From: Pseudoxanthomonas composti
Lineage (GTDB): Bacteria > Pseudomonadota > Gammaproteobacteria > Xanthomonadales > Xanthomonadaceae
Direction: 5' to 3'
NCBI RefSeq assembly: GCF_004122095.1
Contig: NZ_SAWZ01000002.1
Coordinates: 530,628 to 594,627 of the forward strand
Length of the DNA: 64,000 bases
The notes below the pieces were generated by a model that was not told the origin of the DNA, made no database searches, and saw nothing but the letters and a program-made list of their open reading frames with translations. Made by a program: the position numbers and the translations under genes. Positions 33,979-42,175 of the stretch are shown piece by piece. Position 1 is the stretch's first letter; every line of letters starts with the position of its first letter.

Positions 33979-35382
33979 TCAGTCCCCGCCCCCGGTGGCC
34001 GCCCTCTCGAAACTGACTTCAACGCGCAGGCCGCCCAATTCGGGGGAGCTCCCCAGGCGGATGTCGGCGCCGTGCAGGCGCGCGACTTCGCCCGCGATCG
34101 CCAGGCCCAGGCCGCTGCCCTCCACGCCGCTGCCAAGCACGCGGTAAAAGCGGTCGAACACCCGCTCGCGTTCTTCAGGCGGGATGCCCGGGCCGCTGTC
34201 GTCCACGCGCAGCGACACGGTGTGGCCCTCGAGCGCCGATGCCACCAGGATCTGGCCGCCCTGCGGAGCATAGCGCACGGCATTCTCCAGCAGGTTGCGC
34301 ACCAGGAGCGCGATCTGGGTTTCCGCACCGAGGATCTCGCCGGGCGCCAGCGAAACCACCAGACGCTGCTGGCGCTGCTCGATCAGGGGCTTGAGCTCGT
34401 CGACTTCGCCCTGGACCAGCGCGGACAGCTCCAGCCGACGCATCGGGACCACGCCGCCAGCATTCTCCGCCCGGCTCAGTGCCAGCAGCTGCGCCACCAG
34501 GCGCTCAAGCCGCAAGACACTGCCGGCCAGCAGTTCCTCGGCGCGGGTGCGCTCTTCGCGGGAGGTCGCGTGGCGGGCGTTGTCGGCGTGCACCTTCAGC
34601 GCACCGAGCGGCGTGCGCAGTTCATGCGCGGCATCGGCGACGAATCGTCGCTCACGCGACAGTGCCGCGCCCAACCGCGCGAGCAGGCCGTTCAACGCGA
34701 GCACCAGCCCGCCAACCTCGCGCGGCAGATGCGCGGCATCCAGCGGCGTCATGCGCTCGGGCGCGCGTTCGCCCACCTGGTCCGAGACCTGCCGCAGCGA
34801 GCGCGTCACCTGATCGACCGCCAGCCAGATCAGCAAGGCCATCAGGGGCAGCGCGAGCAGCAGGGGCAGCAAGGTACCCTCGGCGATGTCTTCGGCCAGT
34901 TCCTGGCGGATATCGGCGCGCTCCCCGGACTGGAACCAGCGGCCCTGCGAGGTCCGCAGCGTGAACGTGCGCCATTGCTCGCCATCGATGCGCACGGTGG
35001 CATAGCCATCGGCCAGCGCCGCCAGCGGCGTGGTCGGCGCGCTGTCCGAACGCAGCAGCAGGTGCCGCTGCGCATCCCAGACCTGGAAGGCCAGCTTGCT
35101 CTCGTAGGCGTGCCCTTCCTTGAAGGCCAGCGCCTCGCCCACGCCGCTGGCCTGACCGTGCCAGCCATGCAGGACGATCGGCTCGCCCGGATAGGCGGCC
35201 ATGTCGCCCAGCGGCTCGTTGACCAGTCCGACCAGCACGCGGGTGGACTGCACCAGGCGCGCATCGAACATCTCCCCGGCTTCCTGCAGGCCGGCCCGAT
35301 AGCTGAAGAATCCCGCGACGGCCATCAGGGCCGCGGTGCCGCTGAGCACCCACCACAGCAGCGTGCGACGGATCGATGTCAT
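33979..35382 (-). CDS. Sensor histidine kinase (QseC/PmrB-type)
   Basis: 467 aa membrane kinase. There is a transmembrane helix near residues 8-28, a periplasmic sensor region (~30-150), a second helix (~157-177, LLPLLLALPLMALLIWLAVD), HAMP, and then the H-box RRFVADAAHELRTPLGALKV, N-box (VRNLLENAVRYAPQGG) and G-boxes (VDDSGPGIPPEER, GSGLGLAIAGEVA). It is the last gene of the seven-gene operon beginning at 40391, and overlaps the regulator gene by 4 nt. The signal sensed is unknown; the metabolite made by the same operon is an obvious candidate. Confidence 0.92.
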   Translation of the reverse strand: MTSIRRTLLWWVLSGTAALMAVAGFFSYRAGLQEAGEMFDARLVQSTRVLVGLVNEPLGDMAAYPGEPIVLHGWHGQASGVGEALAFKEGHAYESKLAFQVWDAQRHLLLRSDSAPTTPLAALADGYATVRIDGEQWRTFTLRTSQGRWFQSGERADIRQELAEDIAEGTLLPLLLALPLMALLIWLAVDQVTRSLRQVSDQVGERAPERMTPLDAAHLPREVGGLVLALNGLLARLGAALSRERRFVADAAHELRTPLGALKVHADNARHATSREERTRAEELLAGSVLRLERLVAQLLALSRAENAGGVVPMRRLELSALVQGEVDELKPLIEQRQQRLVVSLAPGEILGAETQIALLVRNLLENAVRYAPQGGQILVASALEGHTVSLRVDDSGPGIPPEERERVFDRFYRVLGSGVEGSGLGLAIAGEVARLHGADIRLGSSPELGGLRVEVSFERAATGGGD

Positions 35383-36053
35383 GTGCCGGTGTCCACCGGT
35401 TCGCTGAAGGCATAGCCGATGCCGCGCACCGTGCGCACGATGTCGGCGGAGATCTTGCGGCGCAGCTGGTGCACGTGGACATCCACCGCATTGCTGGCCA
35501 CGTCCTCGTCCCAGCCGTAGAGATGCTTCTGGATCGAGTCGCGGGACATCGGCCGCCCGTGTTGTTCCATCAACAGCCGCAGGAGCGCGAACTCGCGGCG
35601 GGTCAGGTCCAGGGCCCTGCCCTTCCAGCTGGCATCGAGCGTGGCCGGATCCAGCCTCAGCGGGCCGGCTTCCAGCAAGGGGCGCACGCGTCCGCTCGTG
35701 CGCCTGACCAGGGCCCGCACGCGGGCGAGCAACTCGCCGGTGTCGAAGGGCTTGCCCAGGTAATCGTCAGCACCCACGTCCAGGCCCAGCGCACGGTCGG
35801 CGGCCTTCTCGCGCGCGCTGAGGACCAGGATCGGCACCGGGTTGGCGCGGGCGCGCACACGCCGGATCACCTCGATGCCGTCCAGCCGGGGCAGGCCCAG
35901 GTCGAGCACGACCAGCTCGAAGGTCTCATGCTCGACCGCGAGCACGGCGGCAGCGCCGTCCTGCACCCAGTCCACGGCGAAGGCGCCACGCTTCAGGGCG
36001 GTGCGGATGCCCTCGCCCAGCGAGAGGTCGTCTTCAACCAGCAGGATGCGCAT
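35379..36053 (-). CDS. OmpR-family response regulator (QseB/PmrA-type)
   Basis: 224 aa. Receiver domain (1-115) with acidic pocket LVEDDLSLGEG, the phosphoacceptor Asp in LVVLDLGLPRLDG, and conserved LSAREKAADR and KPFDTGELLARVRAL. The C-terminal winged helix has LTRREFALLRLLMEQHGRPM and VHVHQLRRKISADIVRTVRG (split). Proteins of this type bind direct repeats spaced by about one helical turn, and exactly such an array is found before the first gene of the operon (40416-40453). TPR gene precedes by 23 nt. Confidence 0.93.
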   Translation of the reverse strand: MRILLVEDDLSLGEGIRTALKRGAFAVDWVQDGAAAVLAVEHETFELVVLDLGLPRLDGIEVIRRVRARANPVPILVLSAREKAADRALGLDVGADDYLGKPFDTGELLARVRALVRRTSGRVRPLLEAGPLRLDPATLDASWKGRALDLTRREFALLRLLMEQHGRPMSRDSIQKHLYGWDEDVASNAVDVHVHQLRRKISADIVRTVRGIGYAFSEPVDTGT

Positions 36054-36076
36054 GCGTCAGTGTCGAGCGCGGCCGA

Positions 36077-36736
36077 TCAATGCGCAAGGTGGCGCTTGAC
36101 CTCATCCAGCTTGGCCTGGGCCTCGGCGCGACGACCGGCATCGGCGACCTCGCGGCCAGGTCGTGCCGGCGCTGCCAGGGCTTTCTCGAAAGCAGCGCGG
36201 GCCTCGGCCCATTGGCCCTGGTCGCGCAGGAAGTCGCCGTAGAAGTAGTTGGCATCGATGCCACTGGGATCGATCTCCAGCCCCTTGCCGAGCATCTGGC
36301 GGGCGGTGTTGTCGTTGCCGAAGCCCAGTGGCCAGCCGGGCACCTGGTAGTACAGCGCACCCAGGCTGGTGTAGGCCGCGCCGCCCAGGGCACGCGAATC
36401 CAGCTTGAGCGCCGCCTCGAAATCGCCACGTGCCTGCTTGACCAGGCCCAGCGCGCCCATGCCGCCCTTCTCTCCGGCCAGGCTGGACAGCACGATGCCC
36501 TCCCAGATCAGCGCGTCGGCCTGTTGCGGATGGGCCGCGCGGGCCGATGCGGCCTGCTTGGACAGGGCCTCGAACGCCGCCTCGCGCTCCTTCTTGGGCA
36601 GTCGGTAGTTGATCTGCGCCCAGCGGTCGCGCACCTGCGCCACGTCGGCGGCCAGCTCAGCCGCGCAGGCGCTGCCGACGGAGACGAACGAGGCCAGCAG
36701 CAAGAACGCCAGGGTTTTACGGTGAGTGCGCTTCAT
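36077..36736 (-). CDS. Exported TPR-type protein
   Basis: 219 aa with a signal peptide (LAFLLLASFVSVGSACAAE). Helical repeats of the tetratricopeptide kind follow (AAFEALSKQAASARAAHPQQ, ADALIWEGIVLSSLAG, GDFEAALKLDSRALGGAAYT, FYGDFLRDQGQWAEARAAFE). Probably periplasmic; may act as a scaffold or accessory sensor. The first 20 nt overlap the end of the SDR gene, so translation is coupled. No enzymatic motif is visible. Confidence 0.82.
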   Translation of the reverse strand: MKRTHRKTLAFLLLASFVSVGSACAAELAADVAQVRDRWAQINYRLPKKEREAAFEALSKQAASARAAHPQQADALIWEGIVLSSLAGEKGGMGALGLVKQARGDFEAALKLDSRALGGAAYTSLGALYYQVPGWPLGFGNDNTARQMLGKGLEIDPSGIDANYFYGDFLRDQGQWAEARAAFEKALAAPARPGREVADAGRRAEAQAKLDEVKRHLAH

Positions 36737-37556
36737 GGGAGGACATCTCTTGCGAAAAGGAGTGGTGATGGGAGGCGTGACGGCGGATCACCGGCAACTG
36801 CGTGCGCAGGCTGCGGTCCACCAGCCCAGGAAGTAGGCCGTTGATGCGTGCGAAGAGCCTTTCCGACCAGCCCAGCTGCAACCTGGGGCGTTGCCTGGCG
36901 ATTGCCGCGATGAGCTGCCGGGCGACCTCGTCCGGCATGTCCACGCTGGTTTTGAGTTCGCGGTTGAGCGCATCGACCGCATCGCTGTTGAAGCTGGTGC
37001 GGGTGGCCCGGGGCGCCAGGTACTGGAAGCGCAGGCCGGTGTCGGCGTATTCGCGGGAGAGCGCTTCGGTCAGCCCACGCAGGGCGAACTTGCTGGCGCT
37101 GTAGACGGAAAAGCCGGGGAAGGCCAGGCTGCCGAAGGTCGAGCCGATGACCACGACGGCGGCCTGTGGCTGCTGGCGGAGCATCGGGACCAGCGTGCGC
37201 ACCAGCAGGACCGAGCCGACCACGTTGGTCTGCAGCAGCACCTCGATCGCCTGATCGGTCTGATCTTCGAACAGGCCGAACCCGGCCCGGGCATGTCCGA
37301 GCACGAGCAGGCTCGGCGCGGGCTGCAGCTGGCCGCAGATCTCCAGCAGGCGCGCCCTGCCCTGCGCGCTGGCCAGGTCGGCGATCGCCGGCACCACGCA
37401 TCCGGCAGGGAACCGGCCCGCCAGCGCGCCAACCGCACCCGGGCTGCGCCCGACCGCGACCACGCGGGCGCCGGCAGCCACCAGTTCGGCGCACAGCGCG
37501 CTGCCGATCCCGCCGGTGGCGCCGGTGAGGATGACGGTGCGTCCACGCAGGTCCAT
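36717..37556 (-). CDS. SDR-family oxidoreductase
   Basis: 279 aa short-chain dehydrogenase. Motifs: ILTGATGGIGSALCAEL (cofactor), ADLASAQG, IGSTFGSLAFPGFSVYSASK with the YxxxK pair, and LAPRATRTSFNS. The long C-terminal extension (LFARINGLLPGLVDRSLRTQ) resembles ketoreductases acting on long-chain acyl or ketone substrates. It is the fourth gene of the operon, overlapping both neighbours. Likely role: reduction or oxidation of the product made by the ligase, diiron and GNAT-like proteins. Confidence 0.88.
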   Translation of the reverse strand: MDLRGRTVILTGATGGIGSALCAELVAAGARVVAVGRSPGAVGALAGRFPAGCVVPAIADLASAQGRARLLEICGQLQPAPSLLVLGHARAGFGLFEDQTDQAIEVLLQTNVVGSVLLVRTLVPMLRQQPQAAVVVIGSTFGSLAFPGFSVYSASKFALRGLTEALSREYADTGLRFQYLAPRATRTSFNSDAVDALNRELKTSVDMPDEVARQLIAAIARQRPRLQLGWSERLFARINGLLPGLVDRSLRTQLPVIRRHASHHHSFSQEMSSHEAHSP

Positions 37557-38230
37557 CACGCCACCTCCGCCAGGCGCGCGCCATCGGCCCGCAGGGTGCG
37601 GAAGATGTCGCCGTACAGCGTGTAGAAGCGCTGCGCCGCGTGCACGACCGCCCGCTGGTCGTCCGGATCTTCCAGGCGGTCCATCAGCCCCTTGAAGAAG
37701 CCGACATGCTCCACGTCCAGGTCGCCATGCGAGAGAAGATAGCTGAAGCCGTTGCGCGGCAGTCCAAGGGCCTGCTGCAGGGTATCGGCGGCGCGGGTCG
37801 CCAGCGCCACGCTGGTGCCCTCCAGCACCAGCACCATGCCGAAGAAGCCGACCGGGTTGCCGCGCTGGATGGTGTCGTAGGCGTAGCTGACCATCAGTTC
37901 CGTTGCCAGGGCCGGCGTGGAGGCGGCCGCCGCGGCACGGTTCCCGCCGCAGGCGGCGATGTCGTCCAGCACCCATTCCTGATGCCCCATCTCTTCTTCG
38001 ATGTATTCGCCGATCGCCTCACGCAGCCACTCAAGACGCGTCGGCAGGCGTGCCCCGCAGGCCATCAGCAGCGGCACGGTGTGACGCACGTGGTGGTAGG
38101 CCTGCTGCAGGAAGGCCAGGTAGTCCTCCCGGCCGATGTTGCCGGCCAGCGCGGACTGGATGATGGGAATGCAGAGGAGCTGCTGGCGCTCGGGCGCGGT
38201 TCGCTCGAGCAGCGTATCGTGGAAGTTCAT
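37556..38230 (-). CDS. Haem-oxygenase-like diiron oxidase (TenA/PqqC fold, UndA/CADD-like)
   Basis: 224 aa all-helical protein. The full metal-ligand set of haem-oxygenase-like diiron enzymes can be placed: Glu80-x2-His83 (EEEMGHQEW), Glu137 (VLVLEGTSVA) and His168-x3-Asp172-x2-His175 (SHGDLDVEH). TenA thiaminases and PqqC lack this arrangement; UndA (decarboxylation of fatty acids to alkenes), BesC and CADD have it. An O2-dependent cleavage or hydroxylation of an acyl or amino-acyl substrate is therefore likely. It overlaps the ligase gene upstream by 4 nt, making an acyl-AMP or acyl thioester a probable substrate source. Confidence 0.82.
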   Translation of the reverse strand: MNFHDTLLERTAPERQQLLCIPIIQSALAGNIGREDYLAFLQQAYHHVRHTVPLLMACGARLPTRLEWLREAIGEYIEEEMGHQEWVLDDIAACGGNRAAAAASTPALATELMVSYAYDTIQRGNPVGFFGMVLVLEGTSVALATRAADTLQQALGLPRNGFSYLLSHGDLDVEHVGFFKGLMDRLEDPDDQRAVVHAAQRFYTLYGDIFRTLRADGARLAEVA

Positions 38231-39729
38231 GCGGTGACTCCTGTGACGGAAACATTGGCGGGACGCCGATAGCAGGCGTCGATCTCGGTCTGGTAGCGGG
38301 CCAGGATGGCGTCCCGGCGCGGGCGGCCATTGGCGGTGAGCAGGCCATCGCCGGCGCTGAAAGGCGTCTGGATGGGGAGGTAGCGTGCGATCCGCGCATA
38401 GTCCGGAAGGCCGGCATTGACCTGGGCCAGGGCGTGCTGGACATGCGCTTCATCCACGCCGGTCCCGCGCGGCACGATCAGCGCGATGTTGTCGGCCTGC
38501 GCCTCCCCCCACACCAACACCTGCGCGAACTGTGGGTGCGCCAGCACTTCGCTTTCCACCCATTCCGGAGAGACGTTGCGGCCGAAGGCGGTAATGAAGA
38601 CATTGCGCCGACGGCCGGTGACATGGACGTAGCCTTCCGCGTCGATATGCCCCAGATCGCCGGTGTGGATCGGTCCGGGTGGCAGGCCGTCATCTCCCAG
38701 GTAGCCGAGCGCGCGCGGGCCGTGCACGACCAGTTCGCCATCGACCACTTCCACGCGCACATGCGCCAGGGGCCGGCCGACGCTGCCGGCGCGATTGGCC
38801 TGCGGGCGATTCAGGCAGACCACCGACGCGCACTCGGTCAGTCCGTAGCCCTCGAACACCGGCAGGCCCAGCGCCGCGGCACGGGCCAGCATGTGAGGCG
38901 CCACGCGCCCGCCGCCTACCGCGATATAGCGCAAGGAGCCTGGCAGGGCGACACCGGCTTCGGCGGCCATCACCAGCGCGGTCAGCAATTGCGGCACCAG
39001 GATGATGCTCTCGGGCTGGTAGCGGTGCAGGCACCGGATCAGCGTCGGCACATCCAGGCCGCTGGCGCCGGTGTAGCCGATCTCCGCCAGCGACGGCAGC
39101 GCGATCTGGGCGTTGGCCAACAGCGCGGCGTAGAGGCCCGCGACGTTCTCCAGCAGCGTGGACAAGGGCATCAGGCAAAGGTGGCGGCGAGGCGTGATCG
39201 GTTCGGCGGCCTCGGCCAGTGAGGTGGCGACCTGCAGCAAGGTCTGGGCATCCAGGCACACGCCCTTCGGGCGACCGGTGGTGCCCGAGGTATAGGTGAT
39301 GCAGGCGGTGCCTTCGGGCAATGGCGTTGGATTGGCTTCATCCAGCAGCCGGCAAGAGGCAAGATCCAGGCCGTCGATCTCTCGGCCAGTGCTGCGCGTG
39401 GAGACCGGCGCGACCGTGCCGGAGGCGATGAACACCGCCTGCGCGCCGCTGGAGGCAAGCGCGTGCCGAACCTGCTCCGGCGAGAAGAACGTCGGCAACG
39501 GCACGTGCACGCCGCCGATGCGTCGCAGCGCCAGGTCGAGCACGAGCCAGTCCAGCCCGTTGTCGAGCCGGCTGGCCACGCGCTGCAGTTGGAGCTGCTG
39601 CAGCACCGCGACGACACGCTCAATGCGGGACAGCAGGTCGCGGTCGTCATGGCTGGCCGATGCGGTGAGGATGCGCTGCGGATGCTGGCCCAGCTGCCGC
39701 CACAGAGCGTCGATGGTCGTCACGCACAT
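38227..39729 (-). CDS. AMP-forming acyl-CoA synthetase-like ligase with altered catalytic lysine
   Basis: 500 aa ANL-superfamily adenylating enzyme. The P-loop motif ACITYTSGTTGRPKG (near residue 157), VFEGYGLTECASVV and IHTGDLGHIDAEGYVHVTGR are clear long-chain acyl-CoA ligase landmarks. The C-terminal A10 motif, usually LLTPTFKLKR-like with the adenylation lysine, reads GLLTANGRPRRDAI, so the lysine position appears to be Arg. It may therefore have weak or altered adenylation, or use a different residue. Start ATG 39729 overlaps the upstream stop by 10 nt; GTG 39723 is the alternative. Confidence 0.87.
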   Translation of the reverse strand: MCVTTIDALWRQLGQHPQRILTASASHDDRDLLSRIERVVAVLQQLQLQRVASRLDNGLDWLVLDLALRRIGGVHVPLPTFFSPEQVRHALASSGAQAVFIASGTVAPVSTRSTGREIDGLDLASCRLLDEANPTPLPEGTACITYTSGTTGRPKGVCLDAQTLLQVATSLAEAAEPITPRRHLCLMPLSTLLENVAGLYAALLANAQIALPSLAEIGYTGASGLDVPTLIRCLHRYQPESIILVPQLLTALVMAAEAGVALPGSLRYIAVGGGRVAPHMLARAAALGLPVFEGYGLTECASVVCLNRPQANRAGSVGRPLAHVRVEVVDGELVVHGPRALGYLGDDGLPPGPIHTGDLGHIDAEGYVHVTGRRRNVFITAFGRNVSPEWVESEVLAHPQFAQVLVWGEAQADNIALIVPRGTGVDEAHVQHALAQVNAGLPDYARIARYLPIQTPFSAGDGLLTANGRPRRDAILARYQTEIDACYRRPANVSVTGVTA

Positions 39730-40391
39730 GCCTCTGCTCCGACGCACCGATGCACCGGTTCGTCCACCGGTGCCGGCTGCGCGGCGCGGTTGCGAAGGAA
39801 GGCAATGCCCTGCGCGAGATCGCCACACATCACCCGCGGCTGGGTGTCGTAGTAGCTGCCCCAGTGCTGGCGCTGCTCGCCCACGCGCGCTGCCTGTGCG
39901 ATGGCCAGTTCCACTGGCGCAAGATTCAGGCGATCGAAGGCGTTGCGCAGCTGCCGCGTGGCCACGAACGCCACCACGTCCATGCCACCGGTGCGCAACA
40001 GCCAGGCCAGCTGCACGATGAGCTCACGAGCGATTCCCGGCGTGCGCGTGGCGAAGTTGCCAACTTCGGCGATGCGCTCGCGTCTTGCTGTCGCACGCCC
40101 GGCGCGGGCCAGGGCCTGCTCGATGGGCTCGTCCAGATACCGCTCCAGGAACAATGGGCCGTCGCCGGCATAGCGCAGGCCGACGGCCGCCAGCAGCCTC
40201 CCTTCCACATCGTGGTAGGCCAGCAGATGCCGAGGAAACTGACTGAGCTGGGCACCAAAGCGCTCGTGGTAAATGCCCGCGATGAACGACTCCACCGCTG
40301 CGCGCTCAGGATGCCCTGGCAACAGACAGCGCGCCTGGGCGAAGCGACCGGGGACGGGCGCCAATGGGATGTGAGGGGATGGCTGGTTCAT
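39720..40391 (-). CDS. Thermostable-hemolysin-family protein (T_hemolysin, GNAT/LuxI-like pattern)
   Basis: 223 aa. It matches the family named after Vibrio thermostable (delta) hemolysin by its opening CLLPGHPERAAVESFIAGIY and by FPRHLLAYHDVEGRLLAAVG, LFLERYLDEPIEQAL and VGNFATRTPGIARELIVQLA. The order of these segments resembles acyl-homoserine-lactone synthases and GNAT acyltransferases (a '.ERYL..', 'E.G.FA' and 'V.......R.L.R' pattern), so an acyl-transfer function is more likely than pore formation. No signal peptide. It is the first gene of the operon; ATG 40391 was chosen over an upstream TTG at 40427 that would overlap the repeat array. Confidence 0.78.
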   Translation of the reverse strand: MNQPSPHIPLAPVPGRFAQARCLLPGHPERAAVESFIAGIYHERFGAQLSQFPRHLLAYHDVEGRLLAAVGLRYAGDGPLFLERYLDEPIEQALARAGRATARRERIAEVGNFATRTPGIARELIVQLAWLLRTGGMDVVAFVATRQLRNAFDRLNLAPVELAIAQAARVGEQRQHWGSYYDTQPRVMCGDLAQGIAFLRNRAAQPAPVDEPVHRCVGAEACA

Positions 40392-40415
40392 GGCCGGGCA
40401 TGCTGGGCACGCTCG

Positions 40416-40453
40416 ATTAAGGCTCAATTAGCCGCGTGTTAGCCGATTGTTAG
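40416..40453 (-). promoter_or_regulatory. Four 11-bp-spaced direct repeats, predicted response-regulator binding array
   Basis: TTA cores occur at 40417, 40428, 40439 and 40450, exactly 11 bp apart; read toward the operon the units are CTAAC, CTAAC, CTAAT and TTAAT. This is the spacing and A/T core used by OmpR-family regulators of the QseB/PmrA/PhoP kind. The array ends 25 nt before the first gene of the operon that encodes such a regulator, implying autoregulation. Confidence 0.7.
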
Positions 40454-40572
40454 AGATTCAGGAGAATCCCGTGAATCTCTCAAGAAGGGTGCTGAAACGA
40501 AGCAGAGACAGCGTCATCGCACCCAGGCGGCTTGGCGGTCACAACCCGCATGTCGCAACGTTTCACAAAGGG

Positions 40573-40633
40573 CGACAACGGCCGAGGGCACGGCTTGAGC
40601 GCGTGCGCTCGACCAGAAGCTCAACCGTTGTCG
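40573..40633. other. Inverted repeat after the FAD monooxygenase gene
   Basis: CGACAACGG (40573) pairs with CCGTTGTCG (40625), and gcttgagc with gctcaa inside. It could be a terminator or processing hairpin for the minus-strand monooxygenase transcript, insulating the downstream operon. A smaller repeat (gagattca/tgaatctc) lies at about 40454-40480. Confidence 0.45.
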
Positions 40634-40672
40634 ATCCCATCAGACGGGCATCGCCATCGCGCACAACGTGTG

Positions 40673-41875
40673 TCAGCCCACGCGTGTGCGCCCGGTGAGT
40701 TCGGGATAGGCAGGAAGCTCGGGCAGTCCGCTGCCGCCCGAGGCGAAGCGGGCGATCAGCGGGCGGACTGCCGGTGAGGCTGCGACCTTGAGCAAGGCAT
40801 GCTGGATGCCGATGCCGGCACGCGATTGCGGCTGCAGGGCCTTGGGTCCCCAGGACGGAATGTCCTGGGCCTTGTCGACGAAGGGCCGCATGACGTCGTT
40901 GTATCGGTCCAGCGCCGCGGCGATATCACCGCCCTTGGCCAGCTCGCCGGCCAGCACATACGGGCCGATCAGGGCGAGCGTGGTGCCCGACCCCATGACC
41001 GCCCACGCGGCATCGCCGGTCATGACCACGCGCCCTTTGTTGAAGCGCGGCATCTTCACCAGCTCGATGGAGTGGAAGTAGAAATCGTCGGTGGCCCACA
41101 GGCCTTCAAGCACCCGCGGGGTTTCCCAGCCGGCGTCGGCGAAGCGCTCGGCGATCTTCTGCTTCTGCGCTTGCGGTTCGAGATCGTCCCAGCCGCTGGG
41201 CTGTTCCTGGATGGACAGCACCACGCGCGTGCGCCCCTGAGCATCCGGACGCAGGAACACGCTGCGACCGCCTGGTGCATTGAACCAGCGTGCGTCCTGG
41301 TGATCGTTCTGGCCCTTGGGGATGGAGAAGTAGGCACTGGACAGGCCGAAGGGTTCCAGCGTCGTGGACTGGCCCAGCACCAGCTCGCGGGTCCGGGAGC
41401 GCGCGCCTTCGGCGGCGACGACCAGATCGAAGCGCTCCTTCGCGCCGGAGTGGAAGCTGACCTCGACGCCGGCGCCATCGTCGTGCAACGTTTCGATCCA
41501 GTCGCCGTATCGATGTTCGACCCCATCGCCCGCCTCGTCGACGATGCTGGCCAGGTCGCCGCGGAGGATCTCCAGCTCCGCGGTGGGGCCTTCGCCACCG
41601 AACTCTTCTTGTCCAAAGCGGGCGATGACGGTGTTGTCCTCATCGACGAAGGTCCAGGCCTGTTCGGTGGTGTTGCGACCCTTGACCGCATCCAGCAGCC
41701 CCATGGCGGCAAGCGCATCACGCCCGGGGCCACGGACGTCGATGTTCTGTCCGCCTCGACGGAAGGCCTTGGCGCGTTCGAGGAGCACCACCTCCCAGCC
41801 GAGCTTGCGCATCCAGAATGCGAGTGCGGGGCCGGCGATGCTGGCGCCGGTGATCAGGATGCGCGGTGTGGTCAT
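40673..41875 (-). CDS. FAD-dependent monooxygenase (group A, TetX/PHBH-like)
   Basis: 400 aa flavoprotein hydroxylase. N-terminal FAD motif ILITGASIAGPALAFWMRKLG, the Asp-Gly-like DLVVAAEGARSRTRELV, and the second FAD-binding stretch VVMTGDAAWAVMGSGTTLAL (GD motif). The pattern GGQNIDVRGPGRDAL is common in the subfamily that includes tetracycline-modifying enzymes and antibiotic hydroxylases; the natural substrate is unknown. No obvious partner gene. The 300 bp to its right (41876-42175) is a divergent promoter region in which nothing specific was recognised. Confidence 0.85.
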   Translation of the reverse strand: MTTPRILITGASIAGPALAFWMRKLGWEVVLLERAKAFRRGGQNIDVRGPGRDALAAMGLLDAVKGRNTTEQAWTFVDEDNTVIARFGQEEFGGEGPTAELEILRGDLASIVDEAGDGVEHRYGDWIETLHDDGAGVEVSFHSGAKERFDLVVAAEGARSRTRELVLGQSTTLEPFGLSSAYFSIPKGQNDHQDARWFNAPGGRSVFLRPDAQGRTRVVLSIQEQPSGWDDLEPQAQKQKIAERFADAGWETPRVLEGLWATDDFYFHSIELVKMPRFNKGRVVMTGDAAWAVMGSGTTLALIGPYVLAGELAKGGDIAAALDRYNDVMRPFVDKAQDIPSWGPKALQPQSRAGIGIQHALLKVAASPAVRPLIARFASGGSGLPELPAYPELTGRTRVG

Positions 41876-42175
41876 GCGGGCGTTGTGCTCGGGTGGCGTG
41901 GTGCGCGCATTGGAGCATGGTGCCGCAGGTGCATGGTTCACGCTGGCTGGACACGTGCGTGCCAGCCGTGTCCGGGAGGTCGACTCCTCCTTTGGTGCGT
42001 TGAGTGGCCGAACCGCACAAGGTGATCGGGTGCGCATCGCACGGCCGATCGACGCAGCGACACCGGGCGAACGCGACGCGAGGAAGTGGACCAACGCCGC
42101 CAGCACGCTTGCGCCTTTCACGCCATGTCGGCAGATCCGTTCGCAGACTCGCGGCTGGTCCCCAGGAGAGTCGGC

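Noticed and set aside
37556..38230. Thiamine-salvage TenA or PqqC assignment for the helical enzyme
   Set aside because: The E-x2-H, E and H-x3-D-x2-H metal ligands are those of haem-oxygenase-like diiron enzymes, and no thiamine or PQQ genes are nearby.
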